From assembly GCA_024506175.1 (NCBI GenBank), contig JAMBEQ010000165.1, positions 1 through 32,326 of the forward strand: a DNA stretch of 32,326 bases, given 5' to 3'. Under the pieces are notes generated by a model. It did no database searches, was not told where the DNA came from, and saw nothing but the letters and a program-made list of their open reading frames with translations. This stretch comes from Methylocystis sp. (GTDB taxonomy: Bacteria; Pseudomonadota; Alphaproteobacteria; Rhizobiales; Beijerinckiaceae). Within the stretch, counting starts at the first letter, position 1; every line of letters begins with the position of its first letter. Both the position numbers and the translations under genes were made by a program. This document shows, piece by piece, positions 1-7,952 of this stretch.

Positions 1-2
1 TT

Positions 3-962
3 CACGGCGACCAGGCGGCGATGCGGCTCGGCATGGCCGAGCGAGCCACGCTCTCCGCGCAGGTGGAAGGGCGCGACTATGATCTCGTTCATTGCAACCA
101 TTTTTTCCTGATGCCGGTCGCCCGGCGACTGGCGCGGGGGCGCGCGCCCATCGTGCTCGACACCCACGATCTGCAGGCGCGGCAATTCGCCCTTATTAAC
201 GAGCGCATGCCCTGGCTGTCGCCGCGCGTCAGTTACGAGGCCATGCTGGCGCAGGAACTGGAGGCGATGCGCGGCGCCGATCTCCTGCTCCATTTGAACG
301 CCCAGGAGGCCGAGGATTTTCGCGCGTTGCTGCCGGAAAAGCGTCACGAGCTGCTCTATCCGCCGACGCCTCCCGCTCCCACGGGCCCCGGCGGGCCGGA
401 CATCATCATTGTCTCGAGCAACAATACGGCGAATGTCGAGAGCATTGTCTGGTTCCTGCGCGAGGTCGCGCCGAAAGCGCCGGGCGTCACGGTGAAAATC
501 GCCGGCAACGTCGATGCGGGCGTGCGGGCTCGCGCCCCCGAGCAATATGCGGCCTATAAGGAGTGGTTCCTTGGCCGGGTCGAGGACCCTGGCGCAGTTT
601 ACGCGAGGGCAAAGGTTGTGCTTCTCCCGACGATCAGCGGCACCGGGCTTTCGATCAAGACAGCCGAGGCCATGTCGAGCGGCCTGCCGCTCATTGCGAC
701 GCCCCTCGCTTTGCGCGGGATGGATGCGGACGCCCTCGCTCTCCCTGGTCTGACTCTCGCGGAAACGGCCGAGGAGTTCGCCTCAGCGCTTCGCGCCGCC
801 GCGCTTGCGCCGGAAGACGAATCATACCGCATCAGCGCAAGCGCGGCGCGCTCATATTACGAGTCACGCTTCTCTCTCGCGGCCTATCAGCGAAAGCTCG
901 GCGTGTTGGTCGGATCGCTTCTGCATAGCTCAAATGCTGGGTTCCCAAATAAGAAACAGTAG
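3..962 (+). CDS. Glycosyltransferase, GT4-like, 5' end cut by window
   Basis: The frame is open from the first bases, so the true start lies upstream; the first ATG inside the window is at 21. What remains is the second half of a GT-B glycosyltransferase. It has an acceptor-side stretch (DYDLVHCNHFFLM) and then a nucleotide-sugar-binding domain ending in the family signature SGTGLSIKTAEAMSSGLPLI, where a Glu contacts the donor sugar and the following Gly/Pro-rich loop is conserved. Family knowledge: such enzymes transfer a sugar from an NDP-sugar in cell-envelope polysaccharide or glycan synthesis. The acceptor cannot be read from sequence. It probably belongs to an operon upstream of the window, because the next gene is unrelated and has its own 146-base leader. 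Confidence 0.75.
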   Translation, partial: HGDQAAMRLGMAERATLSAQVEGRDYDLVHCNHFFLMPVARRLARGRAPIVLDTHDLQARQFALINERMPWLSPRVSYEAMLAQELEAMRGADLLLHLNAQEAEDFRALLPEKRHELLYPPTPPAPTGPGGPDIIIVSSNNTANVESIVWFLREVAPKAPGVTVKIAGNVDAGVRARAPEQYAAYKEWFLGRVEDPGAVYARAKVVLLPTISGTGLSIKTAEAMSSGLPLIATPLALRGMDADALALPGLTLAETAEEFASALRAAALAPEDESYRISASAARSYYESRFSLAAYQRKLGVLVGSLLHSSNAGFPNKKQ

Positions 963-1108
963 ATTATCAGCAAGTGTGACGTGGGCGCAACGCCGCGCCT
1001 AAATTCGCCCCAGGTGGTGCGCCGACAATTTCTTCGTGCATTGTTGGGTGTTACTTCTAGATCTTGCTGCGCCGGCGACCGGGCGGCCTTGCTGTTGGAG
1101 ACTAAGAA

Positions 1109-1888
1109 ATGAATTTCAAGGCGACGGTTCTCGGCGCATTTGCGTCGATTCTGGCGTTTGGCGCGGCGGCCGCCGCGGACCTGCCAAGCTACAAAGCTCC
1201 GCCGCCGCCACCGCCCGCCATCGGCTTCGATTGGACCGCCTTTCACGTTGGCGTCACCGGCGGCTACGGGGGCGGCTCGGCCAACTATCTCTCTAGCATC
1301 TATACTTTAGGGGGTCCGTTCACCGCCTTCACCAATGTGCCGTCCTCCAATGGGACGAGCGGCTTTGTTGTGGGCGTCGAGAGCGGAGCGACCTGGCAGC
1401 TGCCTGGCAATATCGTGATCGGGTATGAGTCCGAGTTCAACTACGCCGATGTCAGCAGCACCAATGGCGGCTGGGGATCGGGCTTGAACAGCCGGCTGCG
1501 CTGGTTCGGGGCCGAGCGCGTGCGCTTCGGTTACGCCTTCGGCCGTGTCCTGCCCTATGTCACGGCCGGGCTCACTTATGGCGAGCTGCATGCGGACGGC
1601 GTCGACGCCGTCGGCGGCTTCCTCTTCCCGACCTCGACCTCACACTGGCAGGCGGGCTGGACCGCTGGCGCCGGCTTGGAATATGCGTTGCTGGACAGGG
1701 TTTCGGTGAAAGCCGAATATCTCTATTCGAGCTTGCAGGGCCCGCATGGCGCGGGCGCTGGGTTCCCCAATATCGCCTTCCGCACCTTCACGGGCAACGG
1801 ATTCGACACCCATATCGCCCGCGTCGGCGTCAATTACCACATCAAGAGCCTCGGCGCGCTGATCGGCATGCCCGAACTGGGGATTTGA
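1109..1888 (+). CDS. Outer-membrane beta-barrel protein, Omp25/31 family
   Basis: 259 aa. Residues 1-23 are a clean signal peptide ending A-A-A-A-D, followed by a short proline-rich segment (APPPPPPA) and then the start motif of the small rhizobial barrels (FDWTAFHVGVTGGYGGG). Alternating hydrophobic and aromatic strands follow (VIGYESEFNYADV, VLPYVTAGLTYGEL, WTAGAGLEYALL, VSVKAEYLYSSL), with a late strand HIARVGVNYHI. The family is an 8-stranded OmpA-like barrel common in Brucella, Bartonella and methylotrophs; its role is structural or porin-like. About 15 residues follow the last strand instead of the usual terminal aromatic, which is slightly unusual. The start at 1109 follows GGAGAC at a good distance. 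The gene stands alone and ends before a terminator hairpin. Confidence 0.85.
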   Translation: MNFKATVLGAFASILAFGAAAAADLPSYKAPPPPPPAIGFDWTAFHVGVTGGYGGGSANYLSSIYTLGGPFTAFTNVPSSNGTSGFVVGVESGATWQLPGNIVIGYESEFNYADVSSTNGGWGSGLNSRLRWFGAERVRFGYAFGRVLPYVTAGLTYGELHADGVDAVGGFLFPTSTSHWQAGWTAGAGLEYALLDRVSVKAEYLYSSLQGPHGAGAGFPNIAFRTFTGNGFDTHIARVGVNYHIKSLGALIGMPELGI

Positions 1889-1911
1889 GGCTCGCCTATT
1901 CACAAAAGCTC

Positions 1912-1934
1912 GACCCGGCCTTCTCGGCCGGGTC
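1912..1934 (+). terminator. First of two tandem GC-rich hairpins after the porin gene
   Basis: The 9-bp arms GACCCGGCC and GGCCGGGTC enclose a TTCTC loop. It begins 24 bases after the porin stop codon. There is no real T-run after it (TAGTTC), so alone it is a weak intrinsic terminator or a 3'-end stabiliser. Confidence 0.6.
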
Positions 1935-1980
1935 TAGTTCGAAGCACGAGGGGGCCAGCGACAATTTGTCAGCCAGCCAG

Positions 1981-2005
1981 AACCCGGCCGTCGGCCGGGT
2001 TTTTT
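1981..2005 (+). terminator. Intrinsic terminator upstream of hrcA
   Basis: The arms AACCCGGCC and GGCCGGGTT enclose a GTC loop and are followed directly by a run of T. This is a textbook rho-independent terminator. It shares its core arm with the hairpin at 1912-1934. It ends only about 35 bases before the hrcA start. Confidence 0.8.
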
Positions 2006-2039
2006 GTTTCTCGACGCCGCGCGCCGATGCGTTATTCTT

Positions 2040-3125
2040 ATGCCTATGATCAGACCTTCGCCGATCATGCCTTCCAATCTCGCGCTGCTCACTGACCGCT
2101 CGCGAGAGATTTTTCGGCAACTCGTCGACAGCTATCTGGCGACGGGCGAACCCGTCGGCTCACGGCAATTGTCGCGCCTTCTGCCGATGACTCTGTCCCC
2201 GGCCTCGGTCCGCAATGTGATGCAGGATCTCGAGGAGCTCGGCCTCATTTATGCGCCGCACACCAGCGCCGGGCGCCTGCCGACAGAGCTCGGCCTGCGC
2301 TTCTTCGTCGATTCCATGTTGCAGATCGGCGATCTGGAGGAAACCGAGCGCGCCCACATCGCGGCGGAAGTCGAGGCGGCGTCGAAGGACCACGATCTTG
2401 AAGGCGTGCTGGCGGAGGCGACGAGCCTTCTCTCGGGACTGACGCGGGTCGCCGGCATCGTCGTGGCGACCAAGGAAAATATGCGCCTCAAGCAGATCGA
2501 CTTCGTCCGCCTCGAGCCGGAGCGCGCGCTCGCCATCCTGGTCGCGGACGACGGGACGGTCGAAAACCGCGTAATCCCTGTTTCGCGCGATCTTCCGGCT
2601 TCCGCCCTGATCGAAGCGGCGAATTATCTCAATGCGCGCATCACCGGCCGCACGCTCGTCGAGGCGCGCGAAAGCATAGAGGCCTCGCGCCGCGCCGCCC
2701 GCACGGAGCTCGACGAATTGACCGCCCGGCTCGTGCAGGCGGGGCTTGCGAGCTGGGGCGGCCTCACGACCGATAATCGCCAGCTGATCGTGCGCGGCCA
2801 GGCGCATCTCCTCGAAGATCTAACTGCGGCGGCCGATCTCGAGCGTGTGCGCCTTCTATTCGCCGACCTCGAAACGAAGACCGCAGTGATCGATTTGCTG
2901 GAGCGTGCGGAGGACGGAGAGGGCGTACGCATTTTCATCGGCTCGGAGAATAAGCTTTTTTCGCTCTCCGGCTCCTCGATGATCACTGCGCCCTTGCGTG
3001 ACGGCGAGCGGCGCATCATCGGCGCGCTCGGAGTCATCGGGCCGACACGGCTGAATTACGCGCGCATCGTGCCGATGGTCGACTACACGGCAAAAGTGAT
3101 CGCTCGCGTCGTTGGCCGCAGTTAA
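2040..3125 (+). CDS. hrcA: Heat-inducible transcription repressor HrcA
   Basis: 361 aa from ATG 2040. The N-terminal winged helix is clear ([20 protein letters not shown], then [12 protein letters not shown] and [19 protein letters not shown]), followed by the conserved [18 protein letters not shown]. The GAF-like and dimerisation regions run to the C-terminus ([40 protein letters not shown]). HrcA represses groESL/dnaK-type chaperone genes by binding CIRCE operators with GroEL as co-factor. No CIRCE-like inverted repeat and no groES or grpE is visible here; hrcA-grpE is a common alphaproteobacterial order, so grpE appears to be elsewhere. The start is uncertain: TTG 2004, ATG 2040, ATG 2046 and ATG 2067 are all in frame and none has a good ribosome-binding site. 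Confidence 0.93.
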   Translation: MPMIRPSPIMPSNLALLTDRSREIFRQLVDSYLATGEPVGSRQLSRLLPMTLSPASVRNVMQDLEELGLIYAPHTSAGRLPTELGLRFFVDSMLQIGDLEETERAHIAAEVEAASKDHDLEGVLAEATSLLSGLTRVAGIVVATKENMRLKQIDFVRLEPERALAILVADDGTVENRVIPVSRDLPASALIEAANYLNARITGRTLVEARESIEASRRAARTELDELTARLVQAGLASWGGLTTDNRQLIVRGQAHLLEDLTAAADLERVRLLFADLETKTAVIDLLERAEDGEGVRIFIGSENKLFSLSGSSMITAPLRDGERRIIGALGVIGPTRLNYARIVPMVDYTAKVIARVVGRS

Positions 3126-3129
3126 GAGC

Positions 3130-3165
3130 AGCGCGCGCCCGGACGCTTCGGGCGCACGCGCTTTG
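3130..3165 (+). terminator. Candidate hairpin terminator after hrcA
   Basis: AGCGCGCGCCCG pairs with CGGGCGCACGCGCT, with a 2-base bulge and a short loop, a few bases after the hrcA stop. The T-run is poor (CTTTGA). It lies between convergent genes and could act on either strand. Confidence 0.4.
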
Positions 3166-3266
3166 AGATATTGCAGCCCTTCGGGCCCGCGGCGCTTCTA
3201 TTTTTGTTGCGGCGGCGGTCGCCGGATTCAGTCCTTGTCCGATCGGCCGGATGGGCCATGGCCGCC

Positions 3267-3632
3267 CTATTCCCCGCGCTCTTCGCGTTCGTCTTTGTCC
3301 CCGCGCCCGTATCGCCCACGGTCGCGATCTTCGCCACGCTCTTCGTATTCGTCCCGATCCCGATAACCGGGATGACGCTCATATTCCTCGTCGCGATCAC
3401 GATCGCGATAACCGTAGCGTCCGCCCTGTTCACGATTCTCGTCCCACTGGACGCGGGTGGCGCGATATGACGACCGGCAGTCGCCTTTGTCGTTGCAGAG
3501 ACTGGCGAAAAGAGCGTTCTGGAGTGCGCTTTTTTGGGCCGGTTGCGCCAGCGGCATGGCCTTCGACACGGGCGCCGCGAGAGTGAGGGCGCCGAGCGAC
3601 GCAAAGGCTAATGAAGCAAGCGTATTCTTCAT
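3267..3632 (-). CDS. Small secreted protein with charged Arg/Asp/Glu/Tyr tail, unknown function
   Basis: 121 aa. The start at 3632 follows AGGAAAGGA; a longer in-frame start nine codons upstream looks worse. Residues 1-25 form a signal peptide (MKNTLASLAFASLGALTLAA) with likely cleavage near SKA/M. A short Cys-containing motif, LCNDKGDC (Cys46 and Cys52), follows. The last ~45 residues are low complexity, built on Arg-Asp/Asp-Glu-Tyr units such as YRDRDRDEEYE, YRDRDEYEERGED and RDRGRYGRGDKDE. The tail is highly charged and likely disordered, perhaps ion-binding. I recognise no family. The gene resembles its neighbour at 4056-4292 in its N-terminal half. It is convergent with hrcA. Confidence 0.65.
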   Translation of the reverse strand: MKNTLASLAFASLGALTLAAPVSKAMPLAQPAQKSALQNALFASLCNDKGDCRSSYRATRVQWDENREQGGRYGYRDRDRDEEYERHPGYRDRDEYEERGEDRDRGRYGRGDKDEREERGE

Positions 3633-3829
3633 CGTTCCGTCCTTTCCTGTCGAGGACAAGGGCTTTTCCTCGCGGGAGGTCCGTCGTATCTGTCGCCCGT
3701 TTATCTGCTTTCAATGCGCGCGTGACGCGCAGTGATAGCCCGCGCTTTTTTCGGCTTGTTCTCCAAAAAGAAAAAAGGCTCGCGGCTGCGTCGTAGCCTA
3801 TGACGGAGCACATGCTGGGCTCATCGCAC

Positions 3830-3947
3830 TTAGAGCGCATTCCGCAAAAGTTGACAGAATTTCGCGATAAGAATGCGCTCCAGATTTTTGATTTTGCGCG
3901 ATTTCTTATCGCTCGCATGATTTCCATGCGAGCGGAAAGCGCGCTAG
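3830..3947 (+). repeat. MITE-like CTAG repeat, copy A
   Basis: About 118 bp. It opens with TTAG-AGCGCATTCCGC and closes with GCGGAAAGCGCG-CTAG, so the ends are imperfect terminal inverted repeats (10 of 12 bases match). Internally it can fold as two hairpins: GAGCGCATTC pairing with GAATGCGCTC around a CGCAAAAGT-type arm, and CTCGCATG pairing with CATGCGAG. It is the most diverged copy in the first hairpin (GAATTTCGCG). It encodes nothing. Further copies are at 3944, 6747, 27294 and 29556. Confidence 0.85.
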
Positions 3948-4059
3948 AGCGCATTCCGCAAAAGTTGACAGACTTTTGCGATAAGAATGCGCTCCGGGTT
4001 GCGACTTTGCGCGATTGCTTGTGGCTCGCATGATTCCAAGCGAGCAGAAAACGCGCTAG
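3944..4059 (+). repeat. MITE-like CTAG repeat, copy B, tandem to copy A
   Basis: Same structure and orientation as copy A and directly adjacent, sharing one CTAG (3944-3947) with it. The first hairpin is intact: CGCAAAAGT, loop TGACAG, ACTTTTGCG, flanked by GAGCGCATTC and GAATGCGCTC. Its right-hand CTAG (4056-4059) contains, on the minus strand, the TAG stop codon of the small gene at 4056-4292. Confidence 0.85.
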
Positions 4060-4292
4060 TAACTGCGGTTCTGATTGGACCGCCCGCCGCTGTAACCCAT
4101 GCGCTCATGACGCCAGCCGGGATGATGGTAGGTCATGAAGCAGCGGCCGTGTTCGCACACCTTCAACATGTGCGCTTTCTGCACATCGACGCCAGGAGCC
4201 GCCAATGGCGCGATGGTCATGGCGGAAGCAATGGGCGCAGATGCGACGACGCCCCCGAGGAGCGCGGCGAAGAAGACTGGCTTGAGGTTCAT
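4056..4292 (-). CDS. Small secreted two-cysteine protein, unknown function
   Basis: 78 aa. The start at 4292 follows GGAAGGATC. A signal peptide (MNLKPVFFAALLGGVVASAP) with likely cleavage after ASA is followed by IAPLAAPGVDVQKAHMLKVC. Cys46 and Cys51 lie in VCEHGRC, and a His/Trp/Arg/Tyr-rich tail (MTYHHPGWRHERMGYSGG) ends the protein. The first Cys is at residue 46, exactly as in the neighbour at 3267-3632, and both share an Ala/Pro-rich post-signal segment, so the two may be distant paralogues. Its stop codon lies inside repeat copy B. Periplasmic location is inferred; function is unknown. Confidence 0.6.
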   Translation of the reverse strand: MNLKPVFFAALLGGVVASAPIASAMTIAPLAAPGVDVQKAHMLKVCEHGRCFMTYHHPGWRHERMGYSGGRSNQNRSY

Positions 4293-4428
4293 TCTAGATC
4301 CTTCCATGCCAAGAGGGAAAGCGCACGGGCGCTTTACAGCCACTGCTATTTGTCGCGGTATCCCGCTCTTTCAACCGCGTATGAGCCTGCCTGGCCCTCC
4401 CTCTCAGTCACGATTGAGAAGGCAGCGG

Positions 4429-6672
4429 TTACATGAAGTTCTGTGGATCGATGTCGATCTGCACGCGCACGCCGCCACGCTCTTTCGGCGCCGCCGCGAC
4501 GAGGTCGCGCAAAAAGCCTTGCACGTCGGCGCTTCGCGGCGCCTTCACCAGCAGGCGATAGCGAAACCGCCCGCGAATGAGCGCGATCGGCGCCTCGGCA
4601 GGGCCGAGAATCAGAATCTCTTCGGCTTCCGGCAATCCGCCGAGCGCTGCGACGCGATAGCGCGGCGACGGCGGCAGATCATTTGCGGCGCGCGCCAGGG
4701 CGCGCGCATGCGCTTCCGCAGCAGCGGCGTCCTTGCCGGAGACGATGAGCGCGGCGAGACGGCCGAAGGGCGGCAATCCGGCGCGTTCGCGCAGGGCGAT
4801 TTCCTGGGCGTAGAATTTCTCACAATCGCCCGAGAGCAAAGCGGCGATGACGGGATGCTCGGGCTGGAATGTTTGTATGAGCGCGCGCCCCGGCTTGTCG
4901 CCGCGTCCGGCACGCCCCGTCACCTGATTGAGCAATTGAAAGGTGCGCTCGGCTGCGCGCGGATCACCGCTGCCAAGCCCCAAATCCGCATCGACGACTC
5001 CGACAAGCGTCAGATGCGGAAAATTGTGACCCTTGGCGACGAGCTGCGTGCCGATGACAATGTCGAAGGCGCCTTTTGCAATTTCGTCGAGCTCGCGTCG
5101 CAGCCTTTCGGCGCCGCCGGGGAAGTCCGACGACAGCACGAGAATGCGCGCATCCGGGAAGAGCGTCGCGGCCTCTTCCGCCAGGCGCTCGACGCCAGGT
5201 CCGCAGGCTGCGAGCGAATCTTCCGCGCCGCATTCGGGGCATTTGTCGGGGCGCCGTTCGGTATGGCCGCAGTGGTGGCAGACGAGCGCGCGGCGGAAGC
5301 GGTGCTCGACGAGCCAGGCGTCGCAATTCTCACAACGGAAGCGATGGCCGCAGTCGCGGCAAAGCGTCAAAGGCGCATAGCCGCGACGATTGAGATAGAG
5401 CAGCGCTTGTTCACCGCGCGCAATGGTTTCGCCGATGGCGAGCGCGAGGCGCGGCGCGATCCAGCGCCCGCGTTCAGGGCCTTCGACACGCATGTCGATC
5501 GGCTCGAGCAGCGGCATTGGACGCGACCCCGCGCGAGAGTCGAGACGCAGATATCCATAGCGTCCACCTTCAGCATTGACGCGCGTTTCGATCGACGGCG
5601 TCGCCGACGCGAGCACAATCGCCGCGTTTTCAAATCGCGCGCGCACCACCGCCATGTCGCGGGCATGATATGACGCGCCGTCGTCCTGTTTGTAGGCGCC
5701 TTCATGTTCTTCGTCGACGACGATGAGGCGAAGGTCGCGGAACGGCAGGAAGAGCGCCGAGCGCGCGCCGGCGACAACCGAAAGCTCGCCCGTCGCCGCC
5801 GCCCGCCAGATGCGCGCGCGCTTACGCTCCGATACGCCCGAATGCCATTCGGCCGGCTTCTCCCCAAAGCGCGCTGCGAAGCGCTCGAGAAACTGCGCCG
5901 TGAGCGCAATCTCCGGCATCATGACGAGCGCCTGACCGCTGTCTTTCAGCGCGGCGGCGATGGCTTCGAAATAGACCTCGGTCTTGCCGGAGCCCGTCAC
6001 GCCTTCGAGAAGGAAAGGTTTGAACGCGCGCGCGCGAACGGCCTCGGTCAATGCATTTGCGGCGTCTTGCTGGGCGGGCTCCAGAACAGGCGCCGCGAAA
6101 TCGGGGTCGAGCGCGCGCGCGACGGGTTCGGGCGCCGCCGCTACAGCCTCCAAGGCGCCGTCGTCGGCCAGCGCGTCGATCACGCCCGGCGAGCAAGCGG
6201 CCGCCTCGGCAAGGGCTTTCTTCGAGAAGGCCATGCCGCCCTCGGCGGCTTCCAACACGCGCGCGCGGGTCGGCGTCAGGCGCCCGGGCTTCGTCCCGGT
6301 CGCGCGATAGAGCGTCCGCGGCGTATCGGGCGCGGCTTCCTCAGCCGCGCGCGTCGCGAGGCGAAGCGCCATGCCGCGCGGGGTCAGCGTGTAGCGCGCC
6401 AGCCAGTCGATGAAATCGCGCAGCTTCTGTGAGAGCGGCGGCCGGTCGAGCCGTGCGATGACGGTCTTGAGATTACTCCGGGCAGCGCGCTTCTCTTCCA
6501 CTGACCAGACGACGCCATAGGCCTCGCGCGTTCCGAGCGGGATTTTGACGCTGTCCCCGGGCTGCAGTCCGAGGGCCGGCGGGGCGATATAGGAATAGGG
6601 GGTGTCAACGGCGACAGGCGCCAGCACGTCGACGATCTGGGCCCCGTTCGATTCGTCCTGCCCCGCCTTCAT
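4429..6672 (-). CDS. priA: Primosomal protein N' (replication restart helicase PriA)
   Basis: 747 aa, close to E. coli PriA (732). The N-terminal 3'-DNA-binding domain (IVDVLAPVAVDTPYSYIAPP) and winged helix are followed by the helicase core: Walker A GVTGSGKT at 224-231, DEEH at 320-323, and ASATPSIET near 355. The zinc region has all eight cysteines (438, 441, 447, 450, 465, 468, 478, 481). The C-terminal helicase motifs include GTQLVAKGHNFPHLTLVGVV and LNQVTGRAGRG. PriA reloads the replisome at stalled or repaired forks. I chose ATG 6672 because GAGGCG precedes it; the frame continues 32 codons further upstream into repeat copy C, which is unlikely to be translated. It is divergent from the gene at 6883. 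Confidence 0.95.
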   Translation of the reverse strand: MKAGQDESNGAQIVDVLAPVAVDTPYSYIAPPALGLQPGDSVKIPLGTREAYGVVWSVEEKRAARSNLKTVIARLDRPPLSQKLRDFIDWLARYTLTPRGMALRLATRAAEEAAPDTPRTLYRATGTKPGRLTPTRARVLEAAEGGMAFSKKALAEAAACSPGVIDALADDGALEAVAAAPEPVARALDPDFAAPVLEPAQQDAANALTEAVRARAFKPFLLEGVTGSGKTEVYFEAIAAALKDSGQALVMMPEIALTAQFLERFAARFGEKPAEWHSGVSERKRARIWRAAATGELSVVAGARSALFLPFRDLRLIVVDEEHEGAYKQDDGASYHARDMAVVRARFENAAIVLASATPSIETRVNAEGGRYGYLRLDSRAGSRPMPLLEPIDMRVEGPERGRWIAPRLALAIGETIARGEQALLYLNRRGYAPLTLCRDCGHRFRCENCDAWLVEHRFRRALVCHHCGHTERRPDKCPECGAEDSLAACGPGVERLAEEAATLFPDARILVLSSDFPGGAERLRRELDEIAKGAFDIVIGTQLVAKGHNFPHLTLVGVVDADLGLGSGDPRAAERTFQLLNQVTGRAGRGDKPGRALIQTFQPEHPVIAALLSGDCEKFYAQEIALRERAGLPPFGRLAALIVSGKDAAAAEAHARALARAANDLPPSPRYRVAALGGLPEAEEILILGPAEAPIALIRGRFRYRLLVKAPRSADVQGFLRDLVAAAPKERGGVRVQIDIDPQNFM

Positions 6673-6746
6673 GACGCCTCGCTTAAAGCAATTCGCCGAC
6701 CGCCGGAAGCGTCGGAACCAAGCCGGCCCCCTTTGGTTGCACTTGC

Positions 6747-6862
6747 CTAGCGCGCTTTCCGCTCGCATGAATCATGCGAGCGACAAGAAATCGCGCAAAA
6801 CCAAGAATTTGGAGCGCATTCTCATCGCGAAAGTCTGTCAACTTTTGCGGAATGCGCTCTAC
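6747..6862 (-). repeat. MITE-like CTAG repeat, copy C
   Basis: Reverse orientation relative to copies A and B. The left end CTAGCGCGCTTTCC is intact; the right end reads GGAATGCGCTCTA without the final G. Both hairpins are preserved. It fills most of the 210-base divergent intergenic region between priA and the gene at 6883, so it lies within 75 bases of the priA start and 21 bases of the other start. On the minus strand it carries a perfect TTGACA facing priA. Confidence 0.85.
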
Positions 6863-6882
6863 GAAGCTCCTCGGAGGCCCTC

Positions 6883-7425
6883 ATGAACGAAGTTATGAAC
6901 AACGGATGGTCGCGTCTCGCGCTGTCCGCCGCGGTGACCGGCACGGTTGCCACGCTCGTCTCATCGGCGGCGCTGGCGGCGCTCGCCAAAATGGAGGGCA
7001 AGAGCGCGTTCCAGCCCGCCAACGCCACAAGCCACTGGATTCGGGGCGATGCGGCGGCGAATGTCGAGCTGCCGAGCGCGAGCCATACGCTGGTGGGCTT
7101 CGGCATCCATGAGTTCTCGTCTATCCTTTGGGCCGCGCCTTTCGAGGCTTGGCTGGCGATGAACCCGCCGCGCTCGCTCTGGGCCTTGCTGCGCGACGCG
7201 CTTGTGACGTCGGGGATCGCCGCGGCGGTGGATTACGGCCCGACGCCTCGTCGCTTCACCCCCGGCTGGGAGCTGGTGCTCTCCAAGAAGTCGATGGTCG
7301 CGTCCTATGTCGCGCTGGCCTTCGGACTTGCGGCCGGCGCGCTGGTTTCGGCGCAAGTGCGCGAGTCCCTTGGTGAATCGCAACGGTCGGGCTGGCGCGA
7401 GGCAATCCCCTTCTTGGGCAGGTGA
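6883..7425 (+). CDS. Conserved-looking membrane protein, unknown function
   Basis: 180 aa. The start at 6883 has a strong GGAGG ten bases upstream. A hydrophobic segment lies at about residues 12-35 (LALSAAVTGTVATLVSSAAL) and another near the C-terminus at about 138-157 (MVASYVALAFGLAAGALVSA). In between are weaker hydrophobic stretches around HEFSSILWAAPFEAWLAM and ALVTSGIAAAVDY. Distinct polar motifs are KSAFQPANATSHWIRGD and DYGPTPRRFTPGWELVLSKKS. The likely topology is 3-4 membrane helices in the inner membrane. I do not recognise the family. It is monocistronic, between repeat copy C and the RNase P RNA gene. Confidence 0.7.
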   Translation: MNEVMNNGWSRLALSAAVTGTVATLVSSAALAALAKMEGKSAFQPANATSHWIRGDAAANVELPSASHTLVGFGIHEFSSILWAAPFEAWLAMNPPRSLWALLRDALVTSGIAAAVDYGPTPRRFTPGWELVLSKKSMVASYVALAFGLAAGALVSAQVRESLGESQRSGWREAIPFLGR

Positions 7426-7476
7426 CGCGGATGTCGCGCCTTGACCTCGCGGCTTGCGCTCCCTATCCCTGATTGA

Positions 7477-7852
<376 letters not shown>

Positions 7853-7871
7853 CCAAGTTTTTTCGATGGGG

Positions 7872-7952
7872 CGTCATTGCGAGGAGCGAAGCGACGAAGC
7901 AATCCAGAGCGGTTATAGCGGCCCTGGATTGCTTCGCTTCGCTCGTAATGAC
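7872..7952 (+). repeat. Large inverted repeat of the GTCATTGCGAG type, copy 1
   Basis: The left arm begins GTCATTGCGAGGAGCGAAG and contains CGAAGCAATCCAG. The right arm is CTGGATTGCTTCGCTTCG through to CTCGTAATGAC. The arms enclose about 16 bases and would form a long hairpin in DNA or RNA. The same motif occurs at 20931-21011. GTCATTGCGAG...CGAAGCAATCC palindromes are known as interspersed intergenic repeats in many proteobacterial genomes. Confidence 0.85.

Noticed and set aside
1935-2039. CIRCE operator upstream of hrcA
   Set aside because: No TTAGCACTC-N9-GAGTGCTAA-like repeat is present.
4135-5673. A 512-codon plus-strand frame opposite priA
   Set aside because: It is a shadow of priA; high-GC codon bias leaves long open frames on the complementary strand, and the product has no recognisable domain.
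6700-6768. N-terminal extension of PriA (start MRAESALGK)
   Set aside because: It begins inside repeat copy C; ATG 6672 has a Shine-Dalgarno site and matches family length.
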